Positions 1 to 7,388 of a stretch of 24,840 bases of DNA are shown piece after piece. Origin of the DNA: an uncultured Microbacterium sp. (lineage in GTDB: Bacteria > Actinomycetota > Actinomycetes > Actinomycetales > Microbacteriaceae); the NCBI RefSeq assembly GCF_943912325.1, contig NZ_CALTTX010000038.1, positions 1 to 24,840 on the forward strand, given 5' to 3'. A model generated the notes under the pieces. It was not told where the DNA came from. It saw only the letters and a program-made list of their open reading frames with translations, and did no database searches. The translations under genes and the position numbers were made by a program. Each line of letters opens with the position of its first letter. Positions within the stretch are counted from its first letter, which is position 1.

Positions 1-177
1 TCGCACCGCCGGACGAAGCGCCGCTTCGACCCGAACGTGCAGAAGAAGACCTACTACGTTCCGTCGCTCGGTCGCAAGATCACGCTCAACGTGTCCGCTA
101 AGGGCATCAAGGTGATCGACGCGCGCGGTATCGAGTCGGTCGTGAAAGACCTGATCGCGAAGGGTGTGAAGCTCTGA
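1..177 (+). CDS. rpmB: 50S ribosomal protein L28, C-terminal part
   Basis: Structural protein of the large ribosomal subunit. The reading frame is open from the first base, so the N-terminus lies outside the window; 58 codons and a TGA are visible. The start SHRRTKRRFDPNVQ and the end KDLIAKGVKL are typical of the L28 C-terminal two thirds. No cysteine occurs in the visible part, which agrees with the zinc-free form, although an N-terminal CxxC cannot be excluded. The stop codon overlaps the ATG of rpmG by one base (TGATG), so the two are translationally coupled. The gene heads an rpmB-rpmG-rpsN operon. Confidence 0.95.
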   Translation, partial: SHRRTKRRFDPNVQKKTYYVPSLGRKITLNVSAKGIKVIDARGIESVVKDLIAKGVKL

Positions 178-347
178 TGGCCAAGAAGGCACAGGACGTC
201 CGTCCGATCATCAAGCTGCGTTCGACCGCCGGCACGGGTTACACGTACGTGACGCGCAAGAACCGCCGCAACAACCCCGACCGCATCGTGCTCAAGAAGT
301 ACGACCCCGTCGTGCGCAAGCACGTCGAATTCCGAGAGGAGCGCTGA
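177..347 (+). CDS. rpmG: 50S ribosomal protein L33, cysteine-free form
   Basis: Small structural protein of the large ribosomal subunit, 56 aa. The sequence MAKKAQDVRPIIKL and the RKNRRNNPDR core are characteristic of L33. It has no cysteine, so it is the C-minus form that does not bind zinc; the zinc form carries CxxC pairs. The start was set by the TGATG overlap with rpmB, and the gene lies 3 nt before rpsN. In many actinobacteria zinc-free L28/L33/S14 genes are grouped and repressed by Zur, but the promoter that would show this is outside the window. Confidence 0.95.
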   Translation: MAKKAQDVRPIIKLRSTAGTGYTYVTRKNRRNNPDRIVLKKYDPVVRKHVEFREER

Positions 348-350
348 GTC

Positions 351-656
351 ATGGCGAAAAAGAGCAAGATCGCTCGCAACGAGCAGCGCAAGGTGGTCGT
401 CGAGCGTTACGCGGCCAAGCGCGCCGAGCTGAAGAAGACCCTGGTCGACCCGAACGCAACCGACGAGGCCCGCGAGGCCGCTCGCGTCGGCCTGCAGAAG
501 CTGCCCCGCAACGCGTCGCCCGTGCGCGTGCGTTCGCGTGACGCGATCGACGGCCGCCCCCGTGGCGTGCTGACGAAGTTCGGCATCTCGCGTGTGCGTT
601 TCCGCGACATGGCCCACCGTGGGGAGCTCCCCGGTGTGACCAAGTCGTCGTGGTAA
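351..656 (+). CDS. rpsN: 30S ribosomal protein S14, long zinc-free form
   Basis: Small-subunit protein S14, 101 aa. The start MAKKSKIARNEQR, the RPRGVLTKFGISRVRFRDMA block and the C-terminal GVTKSSW are diagnostic. The length of 101 aa and the lack of a CxxC...CxxC zinc ribbon identify the long C-minus type; the zinc type has about 61 aa. A GAGAGGAGCG purine-rich Shine-Dalgarno at the end of rpmG serves the ATG. This is the last gene of the operon and is followed by a strong terminator. Confidence 0.96.
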   Translation: MAKKSKIARNEQRKVVVERYAAKRAELKKTLVDPNATDEAREAARVGLQKLPRNASPVRVRSRDAIDGRPRGVLTKFGISRVRFRDMAHRGELPGVTKSSW

Positions 657-695
657 TCGACGCGATCGACTGATGGATGCTGCGGGCTGAGGCCC

Positions 696-740
696 GCACG
701 AAGAAGGCCGGTGCCCTGCGGGTACCGGCCTTCTTCGTGC
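696..740 (+). terminator. Terminator of the ribosomal protein operon
   Basis: A perfect 17-bp inverted repeat (696-712 with 724-740) is extended inward by four more pairs, one of them G-T, around a TGC loop. It starts 40 nt after the rpsN stop. There is no long T-run, as is common for GC-rich actinobacterial terminators. Confidence 0.8.
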
Positions 741-875
741 GCACGGGGGCGCGCGAGCGCGCGGCATCCGTCACTTTGGTCACATTCGCCCCATCGAAAG
801 TCATGTGCGGGCACTCAGACACGCCCGAATGCGTCGAATTGTCGCAAGAATCCGCGGAATCACGCGGATCCGGGG

Positions 876-881
876 TAGATT
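876..881 (+). promoter_or_regulatory. Probable -10 box for hup
   Basis: TAGATT fits the actinobacterial TANNNT -10 pattern. It lies in the 311-nt gap between rpsN and hup and would give an untranslated leader of roughly 80 nt. I see no convincing -35. Apart from the terminator and this site, the gap shows nothing else. Confidence 0.45.
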
Positions 882-968
882 CGACGCGGTCGCAAGATCA
901 CCCGGGTCGATCCCGAGCCGGGACACCAACACGAGGCGGCGCATCGAGCCGCCGCTGGAGGAAACCGC

Positions 969-1256
969 ATGGCCGACAAGTCCATCACCAAGTCCGAGCT
1001 GGTCGCGATCGTCGCTGACGCGACGGGCGAGTCGCAGGCCACCGTGTCGCGCGTCGTCGACGGCCTTTTCGCCGCCGTCTCCGAGAACGTCGCCAAGGGC
1101 GCGAAGGTCTCGATCCCGGGCTGGCTGTCGTTCGAGCAGGTCGCCACGGCCGCTCGCACGGGCCGCAACCCGCAGACGGGTGCCGAGATCAAGATCGCTG
1201 CGGGCAAGCGCGTCAAGGTGACCGCTGGTTCGAAGCTGAAGGCCGCCGCGAAGTAA
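969..1256 (+). CDS. hup: HU-family nucleoid-associated DNA-binding protein
   Basis: Histone-like DNA-bending protein, 95 aa. The N-terminal dimerisation helices (KSELVAIVADATGESQATVS) and the DNA-arm segment RTGRNPQTGAEIKIAAGK are the HU/IHF hallmarks. It is the short version without the lysine/alanine-rich tail of mycobacterial HupB. The start is fixed by a GGAGGA Shine-Dalgarno at 957-962, 6 nt before the ATG. It is monocistronic and ends in a strong terminator. Confidence 0.95.
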   Translation: MADKSITKSELVAIVADATGESQATVSRVVDGLFAAVSENVAKGAKVSIPGWLSFEQVATAARTGRNPQTGAEIKIAAGKRVKVTAGSKLKAAAK

Positions 1257-1273
1257 TTCTCTGCGCGAGCTTC

Positions 1274-1310
1274 ACGGGAGCGGATGCCACCGGCATCCGC
1301 TCCCGTTTTT
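1274..1310 (+). terminator. Rho-independent terminator of hup
   Basis: A perfect 15-bp stem (1274-1288 with 1292-1306) with a 3-nt loop is followed by T residues (1306-1310). Both arms carry the GGATGCC/GGCATCC word that is frequent in this genome. Confidence 0.9.
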
Positions 1311-1350
1311 CGTACCCGCGACCCCGGCCGATCGCCCAGGCGGGGGAGCC

Positions 1351-1356
1351 TAGGCT
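1351..1356 (+). promoter_or_regulatory. -10 box for a leaderless CopD/CtaG transcript
   Basis: TAGGCT ends exactly 6 nt before the GTG at 1363. This spacing puts the transcription start at or next to the start codon. Confidence 0.6.
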
Positions 1357-1362
1357 GGTCGG

Positions 1363-3384
1363 GTGGATGCGCGTGCCCTGAGACTCGCGGGACCCGCGCT
1401 GCTCGTCGTGGTCGCGGTGCTCGTCGCTGTCTTCGCGCTCGCCTTCGGTGGCGGGGCATCGCAGCTCACGACGGCCGATCCCGGCCCGGTCGTGCGCTGG
1501 GGTCTGCCGCTCGCGAACCTCGGCGTCAACCTCTCGGCGTCGCTCATGGCGGGCCCGCTCGTGCTCGCGTTGTTCGCGCTCCGCGCCGGCACGCGGCCGT
1601 TCTCGGTCGCGCTCGACACGGCCTCGATCGGGGCGGCGTGCTTCACGATCTCGGCCGCCGCAACGGGGTACTTCTCGTTCTTGCAGGCCTTCAACGCGCA
1701 GCCGAACCTCGGCAACGAGTTCGGATCACAGCTCGGCCGTTTCCTCACCGAACTCCCGCTCGGTCAGGCGTGGCTGCTCACGACCCTCGCGGGCGCGGCG
1801 CTGACGGTGCTGACCTTCGCCGTGCGGTCGTGGACCGCGACCCTCATCGTCGCGGCGCTCGCCCTGGCATCCATCATCCCCATGGCCACGACGAGCCACT
1901 CGGGCGAAGCGGCGAACCACACCGTCGCGGTCACGTCGCTCGCGCTGCACATCGTCGCGGCTGCGGTGTGGGTCGGCGGGCTCGTCATGCTCGTCGTCGT
2001 GCGCCCCGCGATGGCGAAGGAACGGCGAGTGGATGCCTCGGGCGTGACCCTCATCGCGGTGCTGCGGCGCTACTCGAGCATCGCGCTCGTGGCGTTCGTC
2101 GTCGTCGCCGTGTCGGGCTACGCGCGCGCGCTCGTCGGGATCGGCGCGTGGGAACAGCTCGCGACGCCGTGGGGGATTCTGCTGCTGGTCAAGATCGGCG
2201 CGCTGCTCGCGCTCGGTGTGCTCGGCGCGCTCTATCGCACGCGGCTGATCGGGCGGATCGCGGCTCAGGATCAGCCCGTTCGCCGCGCCGCGTCGCGCAC
2301 TTTCTGGGCGCTCGTGACCCTCGAGCTCGCGCTCATGGGGATCGCGTCGGGCGCGGCTGCGGCGCTCGCGCGCACGGCACCCCCCGTCGTCGACCAGGCG
2401 ATCGCCGACCCGACCCCCGCCGAAGTGCTGACGGGTGCGCCGCTGCCGCCCGAACCGACCGTGCTGTCGTGGTTCACCGCCTACCGGATCGACCCGCTGT
2501 GGGCGCTCGTGGCCGCGTTCGCGCTGTTCTTCTACCTCGCGGCCGTGTGGCGCCTGCACCGCCGCGGCGACGCGTGGCCGATCGCGCGCACGATCTCGTG
2601 GTGCGCCGGAATCGTGCTGTTCTTCTGGGTGACGTGCGGTCCCGTCGCCGTGTACGAGAACTACCTGTTCTCGGTGCACATGACGGGGCACATGCTGCTG
2701 TCGATGGCGATTCCGATGCTGCTCGTGCCGGGGGCTCCCGTCTCGCTCGCGGCGCGCGCGATCCACAAGCGCGACGACGGCACGCGCGGTGGGCGCGAAT
2801 GGATCCTCTGGGCCGTGCACACGCCGTTCGCGCGGGTCATCACCAACCCGTTCGTGACGGCCGGGTTCTTCGTCGGTTCGCTCTGGGCGTTCTACTACAC
2901 CGACCTCTTCCGCTGGGCGCTCTATGACCACATCGGGCACATCTGGATGGTCGTCCACTTCATGATCACGGGCTACCTGTTCGTGCAGTCGCTCATCGGG
3001 ATCGATCCGGTGCCGTTCCGGCTGCCCTATGCCGGCCGGCTCATCACCCTGATCGCGGTCATGGCGCTGCACGCGTTCTTCGGGGTGTCGATCATGATGC
3101 AGTCGGGCCTGTTCGTCGCGGAATGGTTCGGCTCGATGGGCCGCACGTGGGGGCAGACGCCGTTCGAGGATCAGTACGTCGGCGGCGGCGTCGCGTGGTC
3201 GATCGGTGAGATCCCGACGCTGATCCTCGCGATCACGGTCGCGATCCAGTGGAGCCGTAGCGACGCGCGTCTGCAGCGCCGCCGCGACCGGCAGGTCGAA
3301 CGCGCGGGCGACGTCGAGCTCGACGAATACAACGAGAAGCTGCGCCGACTGGCCGAGCGCGACGCCGCGGCATCCGGTCGCTGA
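1363..3384 (+). CDS. CopD / CtaG fusion: copper handling and cytochrome c oxidase assembly membrane protein
   Basis: Polytopic membrane protein of 673 aa with two family domains. Residues about 1-330 resemble the copper-resistance CopD domain (several membrane helices; HSGEAANHTVAVTSLALHIV with conserved histidines). Residues about 380-640 are a caa3-type CtaG domain, with the VHMTGHMLLSMAIP motif (His439, His443) and a DHIGHIWMVVHF histidine helix. This fusion is common in actinobacteria, where it is thought to deliver copper to cytochrome oxidase. The charged C-terminal tail (last about 40 residues) is cytoplasmic. The GTG start was chosen because the -10 box TAGGCT lies 6 nt upstream; an ATG just inside is out of frame. 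Confidence 0.88.
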   Translation: MDARALRLAGPALLVVVAVLVAVFALAFGGGASQLTTADPGPVVRWGLPLANLGVNLSASLMAGPLVLALFALRAGTRPFSVALDTASIGAACFTISAAATGYFSFLQAFNAQPNLGNEFGSQLGRFLTELPLGQAWLLTTLAGAALTVLTFAVRSWTATLIVAALALASIIPMATTSHSGEAANHTVAVTSLALHIVAAAVWVGGLVMLVVVRPAMAKERRVDASGVTLIAVLRRYSSIALVAFVVVAVSGYARALVGIGAWEQLATPWGILLLVKIGALLALGVLGALYRTRLIGRIAAQDQPVRRAASRTFWALVTLELALMGIASGAAAALARTAPPVVDQAIADPTPAEVLTGAPLPPEPTVLSWFTAYRIDPLWALVAAFALFFYLAAVWRLHRRGDAWPIARTISWCAGIVLFFWVTCGPVAVYENYLFSVHMTGHMLLSMAIPMLLVPGAPVSLAARAIHKRDDGTRGGREWILWAVHTPFARVITNPFVTAGFFVGSLWAFYYTDLFRWALYDHIGHIWMVVHFMITGYLFVQSLIGIDPVPFRLPYAGRLITLIAVMALHAFFGVSIMMQSGLFVAEWFGSMGRTWGQTPFEDQYVGGGVAWSIGEIPTLILAITVAIQWSRSDARLQRRRDRQVERAGDVELDEYNEKLRRLAERDAAASGR

Positions 3385-3441
3385 GTTCGTTACTCGCGCA
3401 GGGAACGCGCCTTGCGGGCGTGCCCCGCTGCGAACTCTCGC

Positions 3442-4593
3442 TCAGTCGTCGGGGGTGTCGTCGCGGTCGCCGCCCGACACGAGGATCGAGACGCTCCCCG
3501 AGCCGAGCACCTCGACGCGCGCCTGCACCATGAACGGCACGTCGCGCTCGAGCTTCGTGACCGAGCCGTCATAGAGCGAGCGGATCGACACCGAGATGTG
3601 CGCCGTCGCGGCGGTCGAGGGCACGACCCAGTCGTCGCCGCGGGCCTGCAGCGTTGTCTCGGGGTACTGCGTGATCGACCACGTCGGGGTGTCGATGACG
3701 CGGTTGCGCACCTGCAGACCGAAGGGGCACCCCGTCGGTTGCAGCACCTGCTGCGTCGCGCATGCGTCGAGGAACTCGTGCACCTTGGCGTCGACGGCCT
3801 GCGTGAACTCGGGCGTTGCCGAGGCGGCGATGTCGACCGGCACGCTCTTGCCCGGCACGTCGGCGAGCACCTGCAGGCCGCTCGCGCTCGCGATCTGGGT
3901 GTCGATGCCGACCTTGTAGAGCCCCGGCGAGAACACGAGCAGTGAGATATCGCCCGTCGCGGTGCCGTCGGCGCTCACCTGGCGCTTGTCGAGCTCGAAG
4001 CCGTTGACGTCGAACGTCGTCGACCCCGACGTGGCGACCCCGAGCGTCGACAGGGGCGGCGCGGCGAATCCCCACTCGGGGAGCGGGCCGTCCCACCCGC
4101 GCTGGGCGACGCGGAACGTGCTCGTGCCCGCGACTCCGCCCGAGCGGTACGACACCGTGACGTCGACTCCGTCGGCGGTTGCCTTCTCAGACACGCGGCG
4201 CACATTGCTGAGGCTCGCGAGGGCGGCGCGACGCAGCAGAGCATCGGATGCCTGGGGTGGAAGTCCCGCGCTTTCGCGCCCGGCCGCGTCGGGCAGCACG
4301 CCCGGGAGCAGGAGCGCGTCGGCGGCTCGCCCCTGCGACAGCAGCGACAGGTAGCGCTCGACGAACGCGGAGGGTGAGTAGAACGAGCGGTAGATCGACA
4401 AGCCGCCGAACACGATGAGAGCAATCGTGATGAGGCCGATCACGACGAGGGTGAGCATGTCGCTGCGCGCTCGGCGACGGGGTGCACGCGCCGCAGGTGC
4501 GGGTGCGGTCTCGGGGTCGCCGGGGATCGCGGGGCCCGCGCCCGCCGCCTCACCCGCCGCGGCATTCACGGCCGCGCTCTCGCCCATTCCCAC
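3442..4593 (-). CDS. Membrane-anchored protein of unknown function with an extracytoplasmic domain
   Basis: 383 aa, function not recognised. A proline/alanine-rich cytoplasmic stretch (1-40) is followed by RRRAR, one membrane helix (about 46-68), then about 310 residues expected outside the membrane. The outer part starts with a segment resembling a low-complexity-free NTF2-like or DUF4878-type fold (FVERYLSLLSQGRAADALLL), then beta-rich sequence. Two cysteines (in DACATQQ and TGCPFG) could form a disulfide. The GTG start is supported by TAGACT (minus strand) 6 nt upstream; an ATG two codons later is the alternative. It is convergent with the CopD/CtaG gene and divergent from the helicase gene. 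Confidence 0.8.
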   Translation of the reverse strand: MGMGESAAVNAAAGEAAGAGPAIPGDPETAPAPAARAPRRRARSDMLTLVVIGLITIALIVFGGLSIYRSFYSPSAFVERYLSLLSQGRAADALLLPGVLPDAAGRESAGLPPQASDALLRRAALASLSNVRRVSEKATADGVDVTVSYRSGGVAGTSTFRVAQRGWDGPLPEWGFAAPPLSTLGVATSGSTTFDVNGFELDKRQVSADGTATGDISLLVFSPGLYKVGIDTQIASASGLQVLADVPGKSVPVDIAASATPEFTQAVDAKVHEFLDACATQQVLQPTGCPFGLQVRNRVIDTPTWSITQYPETTLQARGDDWVVPSTAATAHISVSIRSLYDGSVTKLERDVPFMVQARVEVLGSGSVSILVSGGDRDDTPDD

Positions 4594-4599
4594 GGACGA

Positions 4600-4605
4600 A
4601 GTCTA
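4600..4605 (-). promoter_or_regulatory. -10 box for the 383-aa membrane protein
   Basis: TAGACT on the minus strand ends 6 nt before the GTG start at 4593, which suggests a leaderless message. Confidence 0.55.
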
Positions 4606-4659
4606 CGGAAGACGCCCGCGCGCTCCGTGGATGCCCACAGGCGAGGCATCCGTCCGCCC

Positions 4660-4665
4660 TAGCAT
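4660..4665 (+). promoter_or_regulatory. -10 box for the helicase gene
   Basis: TAGCAT ends 6 nt before the ATG at 4672. A GGAGGG touches the ATG but is far too close to work as a Shine-Dalgarno, so a leaderless start is favoured. Confidence 0.55.
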
Positions 4666-4671
4666 GGAGGG

Positions 4672-6111
4672 ATGAGCGCGAAACCGACGGCACCGGCCCT
4701 CTCGGCCGAGCAAGAGGCGCTCTTTCGGCGGATCGAAGACACGAATGACCACCTCTTCATCACCGGTCGCGCGGGCACGGGCAAGTCGACGCTGCTGCAC
4801 TATTTCGCCGAGCACACGGCCAAGCAGATCGCCGTGTGCGCGCCGACGGGCGTTGCGGCGCTCAACGTCGAGGGGCAGACGATCCACTCGCTCTTGCGCC
4901 TGCCGATCGGCCTCATCGCCGATCAGGAGCTCACGCAGAACGAAGCGACTCGCAGGCTGCTGCGCGCGCTCGACACGCTCGTGATCGACGAGGTCTCGAT
5001 GGTCTCGGCCGACCTGATGGACGGCATCGACCGGGCGCTGCGGCAGGCTCGCGCACGGCGGGGCGAACCGTTCGGAGGCGTGCAGATCGTCATGTTCGGC
5101 GACCCGTACCAGCTCGCGCCCGTGCCGCCGCGCGGCGACGAGCTGACGTACGTGCGCGACCACTACCGCTCGGGATGGTTCTTCGACGCGCACGTGTGGG
5201 CGGGTGAAAAGGCGGTGGCGGATGCCTCGGGGGCGGGCTCTCTCGCCGGTTTCGCCGACCTCGGCGCCTACGGCTCCCGCCTCGACGTGCACGAGCTGAT
5301 CGACATCCACCGCCAGCGCGACCCGCGGTTCAAGGCTCTGCTGAACGCCGTGCGCCACGGGCGCGTGACCGCCGAGATGGCAGCCGTGCTCAACGGCGCG
5401 GGGGCGCGGACACCGCCCGGTTCGGGGGGCGGTACCGGCTCGGGCGAGGGCGCCGGCGAGGCATCCGAAGATCCGATCATCACGCTCGCGACGCGCAACG
5501 ACCGCGTGAACGCGATCAATCGCCGCCACCTTGATGCCCTCAAGGGTTCACCGCAGACCGCGGTCGCCGATGTCACGGGCGACTTCGGGCGCGGCGACGT
5601 GTACCCCGCCGACCTCGAGCTCGCGCTCAAGATCGGGGCGCAAGTGATGTTCCTGCGCAACGACACGGGGTCGTTCGGCGAGCCGCCACGCTGGGTCAAC
5701 GGCACGATCGGCACCGTCACGCGCATCACGGGCGACGCCGTGCGGGTCGACGTCGACGGCGAAGAGCACGACGTCGAACCCGCTGTCTGGGAGCGCTATC
5801 GCTACACGTACTCGCCGCTGACCAAAAAGATCTCGCGCGAGATCGTCGCCGAGTTCCAGCAGTTTCCGTTGCGGCTCGCGTGGGCCGTCACGATCCACAA
5901 GTCGCAAGGCAAGACGTATGACCGCGCGATCATCGACCTCGGGGCGGGCGCGTTCGCGCCGGGGCAGACCTATGTCGCGCTGTCGCGCCTGACCTCGCTC
6001 GACGGGCTCTATCTCTCACGCCCGCTGCGGCCGAGCGACATCCGCGTCGATCCCGACGTCGAGCGGTTCATGGCCGGGGCGCGCGCAGCGCGCGAGGGGG
6101 CTGCGGGCTGA
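4672..6111 (+). CDS. Pif1/RecD-like superfamily 1B DNA helicase
   Basis: ATP-dependent 5'-3' DNA helicase of the Pif1/RecD2 group by motifs, 479 aa. Walker A GRAGTGKST is at 32-40, motif Ia APTGVAA near 57-63, Walker B VIDEVSM around 104-110 (Asp106, Glu107), and motif III GDPYQLAPV from 143. Late motifs are AVTIHKSQGKTYD and TYVALSRLTSLDGLYL, which hold the motif V/VI glutamine and arginine. A glycine/serine-rich linker (PPGSGGGTGSGEGAGE) near 245-265 is probably flexible. Such stand-alone helicases are common in actinobacteria and are presumed to act in replication or recombination repair. The cellular role here is inferred only from the family. It is monocistronic. Confidence 0.9.
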   Translation: MSAKPTAPALSAEQEALFRRIEDTNDHLFITGRAGTGKSTLLHYFAEHTAKQIAVCAPTGVAALNVEGQTIHSLLRLPIGLIADQELTQNEATRRLLRALDTLVIDEVSMVSADLMDGIDRALRQARARRGEPFGGVQIVMFGDPYQLAPVPPRGDELTYVRDHYRSGWFFDAHVWAGEKAVADASGAGSLAGFADLGAYGSRLDVHELIDIHRQRDPRFKALLNAVRHGRVTAEMAAVLNGAGARTPPGSGGGTGSGEGAGEASEDPIITLATRNDRVNAINRRHLDALKGSPQTAVADVTGDFGRGDVYPADLELALKIGAQVMFLRNDTGSFGEPPRWVNGTIGTVTRITGDAVRVDVDGEEHDVEPAVWERYRYTYSPLTKKISREIVAEFQQFPLRLAWAVTIHKSQGKTYDRAIIDLGAGAFAPGQTYVALSRLTSLDGLYLSRPLRPSDIRVDPDVERFMAGARAAREGAAG

Positions 6112-6156
6112 GGTTTCTCGCGGCGCGCGGCGTCGGACCCCCGGCATCCACTCGCC

Positions 6157-6810
6157 TCAGGCGACCTGCGAGACCCGCACCTGCTCGAGTTCGGCGAACA
6201 GCTCGGTGTTGAAGCGATAGGCGGCGAGCACTTCGTCGATCACGCGCTCTTTCTCGGCCTCGTCCCACGGGGCGGCGTCGAGCTGCTCGCGGTAGACGTC
6301 TTTGAACGCGCGCGGGTCGGCGATGTCGCCGAAGAGGTAGAAGCCGATGCCGTTCGTCTCGAACCCGAAGCGGCGCGCGACGACCTTGCCGATGAAGATT
6401 CCGCCCGACAGGTCGCCGAGGTAGCGCGTGTAGTGGTGCGCGACGAAGCCGCCCGCCCACGTCGACCCGACCTGGCGGATCCGCTCGACGTAGCGCGCCG
6501 TCGAGGGCAGCGGGGCGATGCGCTCGCGCCAGTCGTCGCCGATCAAGAACGCAAGGTCGGCCTCGAGCGCGGGCAGGCGCGTGAGCTGGTCGGTGATGAA
6601 GACGGATGCCACGGGGTCGGTGCGCATGCGCGTTGCCGCACCCTCGAGGGCCTCGTAGATGAAGTAGTGCTGCGCGACGAGCGAGATGTAGTCGTCGCGC
6701 GTGCCCTCACCCTTGAGCAGAGCGGTCATGAAGCCCTGACCCTCGCTGTCGGAGTGGGCGCCGCTCGAGCGCTCGCGGAGGGCCGTCGAGAACGGAATCA
6801 CGTTCGTCAT
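6157..6810 (-). CDS. hmuO: Biliverdin-producing heme oxygenase
   Basis: Heme oxygenase (HO-1/HmuO fold), 217 aa, which opens heme to biliverdin, CO and Fe2+ using O2 and reductant. The proximal histidine is His19 in SSGAHSDSEG. The distal-helix signature GDLSGG is at 132-137, inside HHYTRYLGDLSGGIFIGKVV. The length matches bacterial HmuO. An upstream in-frame ATG would add 11 residues, but TACACT (minus strand) lies exactly 6 nt before the ATG at 6810 and the longer version would begin inside the operator, so the shorter form was chosen. A DtxR-type iron box covers the promoter, so expression should rise when iron is scarce. A DUF2470 gene, a family linked to heme use, lies just upstream on the same strand. 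Confidence 0.92.
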   Translation of the reverse strand: MTNVIPFSTALRERSSGAHSDSEGQGFMTALLKGEGTRDDYISLVAQHYFIYEALEGAATRMRTDPVASVFITDQLTRLPALEADLAFLIGDDWRERIAPLPSTARYVERIRQVGSTWAGGFVAHHYTRYLGDLSGGIFIGKVVARRFGFETNGIGFYLFGDIADPRAFKDVYREQLDAAPWDEAEKERVIDEVLAAYRFNTELFAELEQVRVSQVA

Positions 6811-6816
6811 GCGGCG

Positions 6817-6822
6817 AGTGTA
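6817..6822 (-). promoter_or_regulatory. -10 box of the heme oxygenase promoter
   Basis: TACACT on the minus strand ends 6 nt before the ATG at 6810, implying a leaderless message. Confidence 0.6.
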
Positions 6823-6833
6823 GCGGGTGGGCC

Positions 6834-6852
6834 TAAGGTTCACCTAACCTGA
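6834..6852 (-). promoter_or_regulatory. DtxR/IdeR-type iron box upstream of heme oxygenase
   Basis: On the minus strand the 19-mer TCAGGTTAGGTGAACCTTA matches 16 of 19 positions of the DtxR/IdeR operator consensus TWAGGTWAGSCTWACCTWA. It ends 11 nt before the -10 box, so it overlaps the -35 region, the usual place for repression by an iron-loaded DtxR protein. Confidence 0.82.
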
Positions 6853-6924
6853 AGCTTCTCGTTGCGAGGTTTGTGTCTCGCCTTTGTCTGTACGTGACTG
6901 GTCGGCCGTCGCTGGGGGTTGGCG

Positions 6925-7230
6925 TCAGTGCGGGCGCGGCTCGATGCCGAGCTTCTCGCACGCTGCGTCGTAGAGCGCGACGACCTCGCGCCGCACGGCG
7001 GGCCGCTCGCTGATCGCGCCGCTCGGCCACGCGATGCGCACGGGGGTCACGGCACCGTCGGGCCCCGCGACATCCCAATCGCCGCCGTCGCCGTCGAGCC
7101 CCGTCATCGTCGCGCCGAGCGCGTCGGGCGTGCCGAATGCGCGCACGATCAGCAGGTTGTCGTTCGTGTGGTCGCTGTTCATGTGGCGCAGGATCGCGGT
7201 GACGATGTCGTCGTCGAAGATGTGGGGCAT
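6925..7230 (-). CDS. DUF2470 domain protein
   Basis: 101 aa, one DUF2470 domain: AILRHMNSDHTNDNLLIV near the N-terminus, then GATMTGLDGDGGDWDV. The family is found alone or as the C-terminal part of HugZ-type heme-utilisation proteins and near heme oxygenases; the biochemical role is unknown. The domain fills the protein and there is no signal peptide, so it is cytoplasmic. The ATG at 7230 is supported by TACGCT (minus strand) 6 nt upstream. It precedes the heme oxygenase gene with its own promoter, and a joint role in heme iron recovery is an inference from context. Confidence 0.85.
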   Translation of the reverse strand: MPHIFDDDIVTAILRHMNSDHTNDNLLIVRAFGTPDALGATMTGLDGDGGDWDVAGPDGAVTPVRIAWPSGAISERPAVRREVVALYDAACEKLGIEPRPH

Positions 7231-7236
7231 GGCCCC

Positions 7237-7242
7237 AGCGTA
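7237..7242 (-). promoter_or_regulatory. -10 box of the DUF2470 gene
   Basis: TACGCT on the minus strand ends 6 nt before the ATG at 7230. No iron box is visible at this promoter. Confidence 0.55.
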
Positions 7243-7376
7243 CGACCGCCGTGCGGGGTGGGTGCGAGGTTCGATCGGCGGTACGCACGAAGAATCACGG
7301 GGTCGGCGGCGAAAAGGGGCCGTTCGGGGCCTCGCTGCGTGACTTTTCCTGTGCACCGTCGCTTTGCGCGCGCCCG

Positions 7377-7382
7377 TAGGCT
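7377..7382 (+). promoter_or_regulatory. -10 box of the EamA transporter gene
   Basis: TAGGCT ends 6 nt before the ATG at 7389. The same hexamer and spacing occur before the CopD/CtaG gene. Confidence 0.6.
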
Positions 7383-7388
7383 CGCAGA

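Noticed and set aside
1726..3072. 448-codon open frame on the minus strand
   Set aside because: It is antisense to the CopD/CtaG gene. The translation is almost entirely charged residues without any fold motif.
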